From positions 1,302,001-1,366,000 of the forward strand of contig NC_010506.1 of the NCBI RefSeq assembly GCF_000019525.1: a stretch of 64,000 bases of DNA. Reading direction: 5' to 3'. The first letter of the stretch is position 1. The number at the start of each line of letters is the position of its first letter. A program made the position numbers and the translations under genes. The DNA comes from Shewanella woodyi ATCC 51908. GTDB taxonomy: Bacteria > Pseudomonadota > Gammaproteobacteria > Enterobacterales > Shewanellaceae. The notes under the pieces were generated by a model that ran no database searches, had not been told where the DNA came from, and saw only the letters and a program-made list of their open reading frames with translations. Positions 1-7,874 of this stretch are shown here, one piece after another.

Positions 1-126
1 GAACTCCTCATAAATTTGTTAGGTGTATTGGTTTTTACAGGCGCGGATTGTGAAGCATGTCTCAATAAAACACCAGCACTCATTATTGGTAACTCATCCT
101 ATTTGAACAATTATACTAATTGCTAA
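1..126 (+). CDS. 3' end of an unidentified gene (partial)
   Basis: An open frame runs from the left edge to a TAA at 124-126, giving 41 residues with no start inside the window. The piece contains a hydrophobic run (INLLGVLVFTG) and two cysteines three apart (CEAC), then ends NNYTNC. Nothing identifies the family. It could be the tail of a gene lying to the left, or chance open frame. The next gene is on the opposite strand, so the two would converge. Confidence 0.25.
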   Translation, partial: ELLINLLGVLVFTGADCEACLNKTPALIIGNSSYLNNYTNC

Positions 127-174
127 TATTCATTTCTAATACTCCACTATTGCTAAGTTATAATATCTGCCTGT

Positions 175-714
175 TTAATCATCATATTTTGTGTGGATTA
201 AGCCAACCTTGTTTTCAGGAGAGATAGATAAAATGTATATATTGTTGTAGTCAGTTTCAGTTATTTTATCGATCTCAGGTCCGCCTAATGCACTAATAAG
301 CAGTGAAATCGTATTAGAGTGGCCGGCGACGAGCACATTTCCCGTTTCAGCTTTAATAGCTTTAGCTCCCTCTCTTATATGTTTTTCTATTCCCCCATCT
401 AGTTCCATGACTTTTATCGCTATATCTCTACTTTGACTGATGGGCTTTAGTGTCTCTTGAGTGCGCTTAAAGGGAGTGGCGTATAAGGCGCTCAGTGGCA
501 TCTCTTTTAGCGCAAGACGTAGTTGATCCGCGCGCTGTTCACCTGCTGGCGTCAAGGCTGGATCTTTTCCTTGATTTTGTCGCTTCTCTGCATGTCTCAC
601 TAAGATAACGACCTTACCTTCTGGTTCGATAGCTGAGACTTTAGGTTCTGAGGCAAGAAGAGGCGTGGTAAAAAAGAGTAATAAGATAATGGAGGATAAG
701 AGAAATCTTGGCAT
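175..714 (-). CDS. periplasmic histidine phosphatase family protein
   Basis: A 179-residue protein with a clear signal peptide (hydrophobic residues 4-18, cleavage near LLASEP), so the enzyme should act in the periplasm. The histidine phosphatase (phosphoglycerate mutase-like) signature is present: VRHAEK around residue 40 carries the phosphorylated histidine, and GHSN near residue 132 supplies the second histidine. A further Arg lies in ATPFKRTQET. The family removes phosphate from small molecules or proteins; the substrate cannot be told. The length is short, as in SixA-like members. The gene stands alone, divergent from the DUF5610-like gene. Confidence 0.8.
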   Translation of the reverse strand: MPRFLLSSIILLLFFTTPLLASEPKVSAIEPEGKVVILVRHAEKRQNQGKDPALTPAGEQRADQLRLALKEMPLSALYATPFKRTQETLKPISQSRDIAIKVMELDGGIEKHIREGAKAIKAETGNVLVAGHSNTISLLISALGGPEIDKITETDYNNIYILSISPENKVGLIHTKYDD

Positions 715-830
715 ATTTAGTCACCTATTTTTTCGAATATAGCAAGATAACAAATTAAATTAATAAAAACTAAAGTTGCACAAAAAATGGTCGATAATGA
801 TTGTATAAAGTTATCATTTGAGAGGCTGTT

Positions 831-1421
831 ATGGAAATTAAAAACCATGGCGCAGAAGTATCCCAAGCTGCAAAAAGTAATACTCAGACAACCGAGAATC
901 ATGGAAAGTCAGTCTCTGAGGTGGCGACAAATAAAACGGCTTATGCCAGTAGTAAACAGTTGATGAATTCAGCCATTATTTCAGCACAACAAGAGGTCAG
1001 TTTAAGCTCAAGTAATGAGCCGCTTGTACTGCTATACCGTGCAGCAATCGAAGCGATCAATGAAGAGTTAGCTCCTTCAATGGGTGAGAATGCGCTACAA
1101 ACAGCCTATGACAATGGGGTTGATACGTCGCCTGAGGCAACCGCTGACAGGATCGTCAGTTTTGCCACCAACTTTTTTAGCTTATACCAAGAGCAAAATT
1201 CCAATATGTCGTTCGATGAACAGTTGACCTCATTTATGGAGATCATTGGTGGGGCGATCGATCAAGGCTTTGATGAAGCTAAAGATATTCTAAACGGCTT
1301 ACAAGTTTTGGAAGGTGATATAGCAGATGGTGTTGATCAGACCTACTCCTTGGTTCAGGATGGGTTGTTAGCATTTAAAGAGAGTTTTAATGACGCGGAT
1401 GACTCCTTAACGGCCTCTTAG
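831..1421 (+). CDS. DUF5610-like hypothetical protein
   Basis: A 196-residue soluble, acidic protein without signal peptide or membrane segment. The first 60 residues are polar, rich in Ser, Thr, Asn and Gln, and probably disordered. The rest is predicted helical, with LLYRAAIEAINEELAP, a TSPEATADRIVSFAT motif and a repeated-looking FDEAKDILNGLQVL stretch. That pattern matches my memory of the DUF5610 family of Shewanella and Vibrio, whose function is unknown. The start at 831 follows GAGAGGCTGTT, a plausible ribosome site. It is followed by a palindromic intergenic repeat and then fpr. Confidence 0.6.
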   Translation: MEIKNHGAEVSQAAKSNTQTTENHGKSVSEVATNKTAYASSKQLMNSAIISAQQEVSLSSSNEPLVLLYRAAIEAINEELAPSMGENALQTAYDNGVDTSPEATADRIVSFATNFFSLYQEQNSNMSFDEQLTSFMEIIGGAIDQGFDEAKDILNGLQVLEGDIADGVDQTYSLVQDGLLAFKESFNDADDSLTAS

Positions 1422-1442
1422 ACTATATGACTCTGGTTTTGC

Positions 1443-1468
1443 ATACCAATCGGTATATCGATTGGTAT
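1443..1468. repeat. ATACCAATCG palindrome
   Basis: Perfect 10-base arms (ATACCAATCG at 1443-1452 and CGATTGGTAT at 1459-1468) separated by GTATAT. A shorter relative, TTATACCAATCGGTATAA, lies near 18225. Both are followed by a CTCTCTT-rich stretch, which suggests a dispersed intergenic repeat rather than a gene-specific terminator, because no T-run follows directly. Confidence 0.55.
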
Positions 1469-1525
1469 TACCCTCTCTTATATGCTAAATATCAATTAGG
1501 AAAACTATAGTTATCGGAGCGATGA

Positions 1526-2266
1526 ATGTGGGTTGATGGCGAAGTTATTGAACGAACGGATTGGTGTGACAATTTATTCTCTTTAAAGATCAAAGCTAGT
1601 ATCGAACCTTATATCGCAGGTCAGTTTATTAAGTTAAGTCAGATAATTAATGATAAGAGGATCGGCAGAGCTTACTCTATCGTTAATGCCCCTAACTCTG
1701 AATATGTTGAAGTGTTGGCTGTGTCGGTACTCGATGGGCTGCTATCTCCAAATCTGCAACAGCTTAAGGTCGGTGACCATATTGAGGTGTCCAGTAAAGC
1801 GGCAGGCTTTATGACATTAGATGAGGTGCCACCTCAAGGCCAAGATCTTTGGCTTCTAGCCACAGGTACTGCGGTTGGTCCCTTTATCTCCATTCTTGAA
1901 ACCGATGAGCCTTGGGCAAGGTTTGATCATATTGTTCTGGTTTATGGTGTGAGAGAAGCGAAAGATCTTGCTTATAAAGAGAAGCTATTAGCACTCGAAA
2001 AGCGTTACCCTAACCAATTTAAACTACTCTTTTCTGTCACTCGAGAATCATACCCTAATGCGTTAGAGAGCCGAATATCCACTGCTTTAGCATCGGGTGA
2101 AATTGAGCAGCGTCTTGGACTTAGGCTTACCGCTGAAGATTCACAGGTGATGCTTTGTGGTAACCCTGAGATGATTAAGGATGCTAATAATATTTTACTT
2201 GAGAAAGGGCTGAGTAAGAATCTACGACGAGCCCCAGGTCAGATCACGATAGAGAAGTATTGGTAG
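1526..2266 (+). CDS. fpr: ferredoxin--NADP reductase
   Basis: A 246-residue flavoprotein that moves electrons between NADPH and ferredoxin or flavodoxin in the cytoplasm. The FAD domain (residues 1-100) has the GRAYSIVNAP motif, the family's RxYS FAD-binding signature. The NADP domain (105-246) has LLATGTAVGPFISIL and VMLCGNPEMI. The C-terminus ends in EKYW, the Tyr-Trp ending typical of the bacterial Fpr subclass. E. coli Fpr is nearly the same length. GGAG lies 8 bases before the ATG at 1526; the ATG at 1522 hits a stop at once. The GST-like gene follows 31 bases on, probably co-transcribed. Confidence 0.92.
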   Translation: MWVDGEVIERTDWCDNLFSLKIKASIEPYIAGQFIKLSQIINDKRIGRAYSIVNAPNSEYVEVLAVSVLDGLLSPNLQQLKVGDHIEVSSKAAGFMTLDEVPPQGQDLWLLATGTAVGPFISILETDEPWARFDHIVLVYGVREAKDLAYKEKLLALEKRYPNQFKLLFSVTRESYPNALESRISTALASGEIEQRLGLRLTAEDSQVMLCGNPEMIKDANNILLEKGLSKNLRRAPGQITIEKYW

Positions 2267-2297
2267 CGCTTATCTTTTGGAGCAAGGGATTGATAAA

Positions 2298-2894
2298 ATG
2301 AGACTATTGTATTCAGATGCTTCCCCCTATTCTCGCTGTGTTCGGGTCTTGATCCGTCACCTTGAGATTACTGGCGTTGAGGAGTGTATTGTTGATCCTA
2401 TGGAAAATAGTGAGCTCTTGCTTGAGTTAAACCCGTTAGGAAAAATTCCCTGTTTGCAGCTCAATGATGGTTCATCCCTCTATGACAGTGAAGTGATTTT
2501 ACGCTATTTAGATCATGAGTTTGGCGCTAATCGACTATTTGGTGAATATGGTTATAACTGGAAAAATGAGTGTCAGCTGTCATTGATTAATGGCTTATTA
2601 GACTCAGCAGTTGCGCTTAGGCAGGAGCAGATGCGAGAGCTAGAGGGAAAGCGTTCGCTTTTTTGGACATCTAGATTCGAGATGGCTCTGCTTCGCGGAT
2701 TAAAAGAGATAGAGCAATCGGGGGTAATGGTAAGTCCTCAGTTGACGATTCAGCAGATAGGATTAGCCTGTTTACTTGAATATCTCGACTTTAGGCACGC
2801 AGATCTTCAATGGAGAAAAGTGGTACCAGCGACAGCAACTTGGTTATCTGGCTTTGAACACCTCTCAATGATGAAAAGTACTAGGCCAATTTAA
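2298..2894 (+). CDS. glutathione S-transferase family protein
   Basis: A 198-residue protein with an N-terminal thioredoxin-like GST domain: SPYSRCVRVLIRHL holds the usual catalytic Ser/Cys region, NPLGKIPCL carries the cis-proline, and LYDSEVILRYLD holds the Asp/Ser that contacts glutathione. An all-helical C-terminal domain follows. Glutathione conjugation or reduction is likely but the substrate is unknown. I chose the ATG at 2298, preceded by AAGGG, over an in-frame TTG at 2277. It closely follows fpr, so both may belong to one redox operon. Confidence 0.85.
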   Translation: MRLLYSDASPYSRCVRVLIRHLEITGVEECIVDPMENSELLLELNPLGKIPCLQLNDGSSLYDSEVILRYLDHEFGANRLFGEYGYNWKNECQLSLINGLLDSAVALRQEQMRELEGKRSLFWTSRFEMALLRGLKEIEQSGVMVSPQLTIQQIGLACLLEYLDFRHADLQWRKVVPATATWLSGFEHLSMMKSTRPI

Positions 2895-2916
2895 TCTGAG
2901 CTATCAGTTTTGAAGC

Positions 2917-3366
2917 TTACTCCTCTTCATGATCCTCTTTACGGCGACCTCGTGATAATTTTCGGCGATTTTTTTCGCCAAAGGCTCCATATAGTTCCTT
3001 AGTTACGCCAAATTCTAATCTTCTATTTTCCTGAGTGCCTCGTCTATCCTCCTTGTGTTGATAGTGGCAGTTGCATTGAGCGATATCACACTCCTTTAGT
3101 GGGATATGAGGTGCTTCATGTGAGAGGTAGTAGGTGTTATTAAGCTCTTTTACTGCTTGGCAAGCAGGTTCGCCTTGAATAATGGTGACACAATGATAAG
3201 GGTGTTTGGTTGAGCAAAATGGGGTGCTTTTCACCTCGGGAGCCGATTCGGAAATGTGTGTAGGAGCAGCTTTAGCTGCTCTTTTACGTTTTCTATGTGG
3301 TTGATGGTAAATATAAAAGCTGACTGCGATTATCAACAGAACAAGGATCCCCCCAAGCATGAGCAT
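2917..3366 (-). CDS. small single-pass membrane protein, unknown function
   Basis: A 149-residue protein with one N-terminal membrane helix (residues 2-20), then a very basic stretch (HRKRKRAAKAA). The middle has six cysteines in pairs (FCSTKHPYHC, ACQ, ECDIAQCNCHY), which could bind metal or form disulfides. The C-terminus is Arg/Lys-rich (RRKLSRGRRKED) and ends in acidic residues. I do not recognise the family. It is convergent with the GST gene and divergent from the iron transporter, with its own upstream region of about 250 bases. Confidence 0.6.
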   Translation of the reverse strand: MLMLGGILVLLIIAVSFYIYHQPHRKRKRAAKAAPTHISESAPEVKSTPFCSTKHPYHCVTIIQGEPACQAVKELNNTYYLSHEAPHIPLKECDIAQCNCHYQHKEDRRGTQENRRLEFGVTKELYGAFGEKNRRKLSRGRRKEDHEEE

Positions 3367-3564
3367 ATTTTCCTTATATAAGAGTCTCTTATTTTATTGT
3401 AGTTCGATAAAATGTATCTGCCTGAATAATGAGGTGAATAAGGATATCTTCTTCGCCAGCTACCCTCTGAGTTTCCCTATAGAAGGGAAAAGTATGTGTA
3501 TGAGTTAACAATTTCGATAACAAAACTTGCTCATTGACGGCGGATTTATTACCCTAAGTACAAT

Positions 3565-3579
3565 TGATAACTATTATCA
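3565..3579 (+). promoter_or_regulatory. Fur box (7-1-7)
   Basis: TGATAAC-T-ATTATCA is a 7-1-7 inverted repeat with one mismatch, matching the core of the Fur consensus. It lies 40 bases before the iron-binding protein start, so ferric uptake here is probably repressed by iron-loaded Fur. Confidence 0.75.
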
Positions 3580-3618
3580 TCGCCATGTTGGCTTTGGTGT
3601 GCTGTATAGGGTATATAG

Positions 3619-4626
3619 ATGAAAATAATAAAAAATCTGGCAGTTCTAGGCTTAGTGTGTTTTGCCTCTGTTGCCAATGCCGCAGATAAATTAACTGTTT
3701 ACTCCTACCGACAAGCTTTTTTAATCGATCCAATCTTAAATGACTTTACCAAAGAGACGGGGATCGATGTTGATGTGGTCTTTTCCAAAAAAGGGATTGC
3801 AGAAAGAATGATGCGTGAAGGGAGACTTTCGCCTGCCGATGTGGTGCTTACATCAGACTTTTATCGCCTAATGGAGTTAGTAGATAAAGAGCTCGTGGTT
3901 CCAGCTTCCAGTGAACTGTTAAACAGCAATATTCCAGCTCAGTATCGCTCTCCTGATGAAACCTGGTATGCATTAACAATGCGAGTGCGCAATATCTACT
4001 CCTCTAAAGAGCGTCTAGGTAAGCTCAATATTAATTATGAAGATCTGGCAGATCCCAAATACAAAGGAAAAATCTGTACTCGAAGTGGTAAGCACCCTTA
4101 TAACATCTCTTTGGTTGCTTCTATGATTGCCCATCACGGTGAGGCAGAAACTAAAGCTTGGTTGACTGGATTAAAAGCAAACTTAGCCCGTAAGCCTCAG
4201 GGAAATGATCGCGCTCAGGTTAAAGCGGTTAAAGAGGGACTTTGTGATCTAGCCATAGGGAATAGCTATTATCTAGGTAAGATGTTGCAAGATCCTAAAC
4301 AGGTACCATGGGCTGAAGCGGTCGAGATCAATTTCCCAAATCAAGATAACTCAGGCTCTCATATCAACGTCTCCGGTATGGCGTTGGCTAAGCACTCTCG
4401 CAACAAAGATAATGCACTTAAGTTGATGGAATATCTGTCGGGTGATAAAGCGCAGAAAGCTTATGCTGAAGTGAACATGGAGTATCCGGTTAAAGCGGAT
4501 GTTGAGCCATCTGCTTTGGTTGCATCTTGGGGTGAGTTCACAGCGGATAGTTTACCTATCTATAAGCTTGCCGAATTCCATCATGCTGCGGTTAAGATGC
4601 TAGATGAGGTTAAGTTCGACCTATAA
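3619..4626 (+). CDS. fbpA: ferric iron ABC transporter, periplasmic binding protein
   Basis: A 335-residue periplasmic binding protein that captures Fe(III) for the permease encoded next. The signal peptide ends at about VANAAD. The mature protein opens with KLTVYSYRQAFLIDPILNDF, the FbpA/FutA opening, and has the family's Tyr pair in GNSYYLGKML around residue 215, expected to ligate iron. RSGKHPYNISLVASMI is another conserved block. A Fur box precedes it and a hairpin terminator follows, so the permease and ATPase may be made at lower levels by read-through. The symbol follows the family; futA or idiA would be equally fair. Confidence 0.9.
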   Translation: MKIIKNLAVLGLVCFASVANAADKLTVYSYRQAFLIDPILNDFTKETGIDVDVVFSKKGIAERMMREGRLSPADVVLTSDFYRLMELVDKELVVPASSELLNSNIPAQYRSPDETWYALTMRVRNIYSSKERLGKLNINYEDLADPKYKGKICTRSGKHPYNISLVASMIAHHGEAETKAWLTGLKANLARKPQGNDRAQVKAVKEGLCDLAIGNSYYLGKMLQDPKQVPWAEAVEINFPNQDNSGSHINVSGMALAKHSRNKDNALKLMEYLSGDKAQKAYAEVNMEYPVKADVEPSALVASWGEFTADSLPIYKLAEFHHAAVKMLDEVKFDL

Positions 4627-4641
4627 CTTTTTTTTAGATTA

Positions 4642-4680
4642 AAATAGCAGGTCTTACTTTGTAGGGCCTGCTATTTTTTT
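4642..4680 (+). terminator. hairpin terminator or attenuator after fbpA
   Basis: AATAGCAGGTC pairs with GGCCTGCTATT (one G-T pair), followed by a T-run at 4674-4680. It lies between binding protein and permease, where partial termination would give excess binding protein. Confidence 0.8.
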
Positions 4681-4761
4681 ACAATTAATAATCGTTTTTA
4701 TTTAAGTTTTAATTTAGGTTTGTAGTGGATAATATCCCTATAAGTTCCAGTGGAAATATTG

Positions 4762-6393
4762 ATGATTTTAGGTTTATCCAAACGTTGGTCGCTGACAGGT
4801 TATTTTATCGCCTTAGTGATCACGCTTCCACTTGTGGCAATTCTTATTCAGGCGATGCTTCCTGATGAGTCTGTATTTGACCACCTCTTTGATACTGTGC
4901 TGCCCACTTACATCAGTAACACTATTTTATTGATGTTTTGGGTCTGTCTAGGCGCAATCCTGATTGCGACACCTGCCGCCTGGCTAGTTGCAAAGTGTCA
5001 CTTCCCTGGGCGTTCTATATTTCAATGGGCACTATTGTTGCCATTAGCCATGCCGGCATATGTGGTGGCGTATGTGTACACGGATCTGTTGGATTATGCT
5101 GGACCTATTCAGTCAGCATTGCGTGGTTTTTTTGGTTGGGGTTCTCCTCAAGACTACTATTTCCCTGAAGTGCGCAGCTTAGGCGGCGCGTCCATGATGC
5201 TAGCATTTGTGCTATTTCCCTATATCTACCTGTTGGCAAGAACTGCATTTATGGAGCAATCTTCGAGCCTACAGCATGCAACACGGGTTATGGGGTGTGG
5301 TCCTTGGCAGAGTTTCTGGCGTTTTAGTTTACCTATGGCAAGGCCTGCACTCGCTGTTGGGGTTGCTTTAGTTGCTATGGAGACAGCTGCTGATTTCGCC
5401 ACTGTGAGTTATTTTGCTGTGCCGACATTAACCACGGCAGTGTATGACACTTGGCTGGGTTATGGGAGCTTATCTGCGGCGGCGAAGTTATCGGCAATTA
5501 TGTTACTTGTTGTTTTCACAATGATAGGTTTTGAGCGGTTTGCTCGAAGAAAACAGCAGTTGTTTCAAAAGCAAAGTGGAGCCGAGCTGTGTGAGCTTTA
5601 CTCTCTAAAGGGGATTAAATCTCTGCTCGCGACGGGATACTGTACTCTGCTGCTGCTTGTTTCATTCCTACTACCTTTTATTATTTTACTTAACTATGCA
5701 TGGCAATATTTTGATGAAAGCTGGCATATTGAGTTTTTAGCGTTTAGCTTTAATAGCTTCTATATTGCGGCGATTGTTAGCGTCATCTCAGTAACACTTG
5801 GGATATTGCTGATGTTTATCAGCCGCGTTAGCCCAAGAAAAGCGGATCTGCTCCCCTCACGCTTATCCTCAACTGGCTATGCGCTTCCTGGCACCGTCTT
5901 GGCTATTGGTATCTTGGTTCCTCTGACTTATCTGGACTTTGCAGTTAATGATCTTTATGAGTATTTAGGTCAACAAGGCCCCGGGCTTATCTTTACCGGC
6001 AGTGTCTTTGTACTTATTTTTGCTTTTTGTATTCGTTTTTCAGCCATCGCTATTGGCAGTGTCGAGAACAGCTATAAGCGTATCTCTCCCTCCTTAGACA
6101 TGGCTGCCATAACCATGGGATTAAAGCCTAGCTTACTACTTTGGCGAGTTCACTTGCCTCTGTTAAGAAAAGGGGTATTCGCAGGTATGTTGCTTGTCTT
6201 TATCGAGTGCATGAAGGAGTTGCCTGCAGCCTTGTTGTTACGGCCTGTAGGTTTTGAAAATCTGGCGACTTATGTATTTCAGTTTGTCTCCGATGAACAG
6301 TTAGAGCATGGTGCTTTGGCTGCAATCGTGATTGTTTTGGTTGGTTTAGTTCCGCTTATCTATCTGAACCGTTCATTGGAGCAACAGAAGTGA
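4762..6393 (+). CDS. fbpB: ferric iron ABC transporter, permease
   Basis: An inner-membrane permease of about 543 residues with two fused BPD_transp_1 halves, giving about twelve membrane helices. Each half has the EAA-like loop that docks the ATPase: ATRVMGCGPWQSFWRFSLPM in the first half and DMAAITMGLKPSLLLWRVHL in the second. Both fit the FbpB/FutB family. I prefer ATG 4762, which has GGAA 6 bases upstream; a GTG at 4750 in the same frame adds four residues but lacks a ribosome site. The ATPase gene follows 43 bases on. Confidence 0.9.
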   Translation: MILGLSKRWSLTGYFIALVITLPLVAILIQAMLPDESVFDHLFDTVLPTYISNTILLMFWVCLGAILIATPAAWLVAKCHFPGRSIFQWALLLPLAMPAYVVAYVYTDLLDYAGPIQSALRGFFGWGSPQDYYFPEVRSLGGASMMLAFVLFPYIYLLARTAFMEQSSSLQHATRVMGCGPWQSFWRFSLPMARPALAVGVALVAMETAADFATVSYFAVPTLTTAVYDTWLGYGSLSAAAKLSAIMLLVVFTMIGFERFARRKQQLFQKQSGAELCELYSLKGIKSLLATGYCTLLLLVSFLLPFIILLNYAWQYFDESWHIEFLAFSFNSFYIAAIVSVISVTLGILLMFISRVSPRKADLLPSRLSSTGYALPGTVLAIGILVPLTYLDFAVNDLYEYLGQQGPGLIFTGSVFVLIFAFCIRFSAIAIGSVENSYKRISPSLDMAAITMGLKPSLLLWRVHLPLLRKGVFAGMLLVFIECMKELPAALLLRPVGFENLATYVFQFVSDEQLEHGALAAIVIVLVGLVPLIYLNRSLEQQK

Positions 6394-6436
6394 TTCAGTG
6401 TTGTTTGAAATTTTTTGTATCCCGGAGTAGATCTGT

Positions 6437-7465
6437 ATGTCGACGTTAACCATCAGTGATGTTCATAGTGATTACCAAGGACAACAGGTTCTTAAAGGGT
6501 TAGATCTTACCCTTAAAAAGGGTGAGATTGCGGCACTATTAGGCCCTAGTGGTTGTGGTAAAACCACGCTTTTAAGGGCCATCGCAGGGCTGCAAACCAT
6601 CAGTCAAGGTGAGATATGCATCAATAAGCGAGTGCTCTCTGGACCAAATGTATTTGTACCAAGTGAACAGCGTGGCGTAGGCATGATTTTTCAAGATTAC
6701 GCCCTATTTCCTCATCTGAATGTGGCTGATAACATACTTTTTGGAGTAAAAGGGGGGACGAAAGATCAGCGTAAGAGACGTCTTAATGAGATGCTCTCAT
6801 TAGTTAAGCTCGATGGGTTAAGTCAGCGTTTTCCCCATGAGCTTTCTGGTGGCCAGCAGCAGCGAGTATCTATTGCACGAGCATTAGCCTATGAACCTGA
6901 GCTTTTACTCCTCGATGAACCCTTTTCAAATATTGATGCCAAGGTACGTGGTGAGATGATGCTGGAGATCCGCGCTATCTTAAAAGAGAGTAATGTCAGT
7001 GCGGTGTTTGTGACTCACAGTAAAGATGAAGCTTTTGTGTTTGCAGATAAGCTTGCTCTCTTTAATGGAGGACGAATAGCGCAATATGGTACGGCTGAGG
7101 AGCTGTATAGTTCACCTGATGACAGGTATGTTGCTGAGTTTTTGGGGGCAGGTAACTATCTTCAAGCTACAGTTAGCAGCCCCACCAGTGTTGAGACTGC
7201 CTTGGGAACTTTTAAAAGTTCCGCTGAGTTGAAGCATGAGCTTAATTATAAGGGGGAGTTGATGTTAAGGCCTCAGCAACTGGAGATTGTAGCTGATGAA
7301 GCTGGAACAGGGGTTATCTTAGAGCGTCGTTTTTTAGGGAATACTTGCCATTATAAGGTTAACGTCGCTGAGCAGAGCTATGAGGTGAATAGCCAACTTA
7401 GTCAATTAGTTCCGGGTCAACGAGTTAGCCTGACAACCCCTGTTCACTCTTTAGTCATGTTTTGA
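6437..7465 (+). CDS. fbpC: ferric iron ABC transporter, ATP-binding protein
   Basis: A 342-residue ATPase that powers iron import. Walker A is GPSGCGKTTLL (about residues 37-47), the Q-loop is in MIFQDYALFPH, the ABC signature is LSGGQQQR, Walker B is LLLLDEP, and the switch histidine is in FVTHSKDEA. A C-terminal TOBE-like domain (residues 245-342) is typical of FbpC/PotA-type ATPases. It completes the binding protein-permease-ATPase set started at 3619. A GGAG ribosome site precedes the ATG. A MITE-like element begins within 7 bases of its stop codon. Confidence 0.92.
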   Translation: MSTLTISDVHSDYQGQQVLKGLDLTLKKGEIAALLGPSGCGKTTLLRAIAGLQTISQGEICINKRVLSGPNVFVPSEQRGVGMIFQDYALFPHLNVADNILFGVKGGTKDQRKRRLNEMLSLVKLDGLSQRFPHELSGGQQQRVSIARALAYEPELLLLDEPFSNIDAKVRGEMMLEIRAILKESNVSAVFVTHSKDEAFVFADKLALFNGGRIAQYGTAEELYSSPDDRYVAEFLGAGNYLQATVSSPTSVETALGTFKSSAELKHELNYKGELMLRPQQLEIVADEAGTGVILERRFLGNTCHYKVNVAEQSYEVNSQLSQLVPGQRVSLTTPVHSLVMF

Positions 7466-7471
7466 TGATTC

Positions 7472-7834
7472 ATACCCAAGCTACCTCAAGGTGCTCGTTT
7501 CAGAGCCCCCGTAGGATAGCTGAACAAGGCAGTGATTGAGGATAATGGTTATTCCCTTGTTGATATCACTAACGCAGTGCAGAGATTCTACGGGAACTCC
7601 CGAAGGGCACGGCGAGAAGCAACATTTTTCTGTGTTATGAAATATTGAATTACGACTGCATGGATGCGGAAGGTAGGGCGAAGCAGGATGCCAGAGCCGA
7701 GAATAACTAGTCCTACTATTTCATGAAGACCGCCATGGATGGCGAGAATGTCGTTAATGCAGGAGCAATTAACGACCTTGAACTCTGTCACTTCTCGACA
7801 TGCTGAATCCTGCATCTTGAAGTTGTTTGGGTAC
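7472..7834. mobile_element. MITE-like element with 23-bp imperfect inverted ends
   Basis: The left end (7472-7494, ATACCCAAGCTACCTCAAGG and TGC) and the right end (7812-7834) are inverted copies of each other, matching at 18 of 23 positions. The 360-base interior encodes no convincing protein. It contains a perfect 9-base hairpin (GTCGTTAAT at 7750-7758 and ATTAACGAC at 7768-7776) and a CGGGA-AC-TCCCG hairpin near 7589. This fits a non-autonomous transposable or mobile intergenic repeat between the iron transporter and the GGT gene. Transposition is an inference; I could not identify a target-site duplication. Confidence 0.65.
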
Positions 7835-7874
7835 AATCCCCACCTCATGATAGCTTGTTATTATTGGAGGGGTT

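Noticed and set aside
717..902. Minus-strand frame of 61 codons that overlaps the DUF5610-like gene
   Set aside because: Its hydrophobic translation comes from AT-rich promoter DNA and it overlaps the better-supported gene on the other strand.
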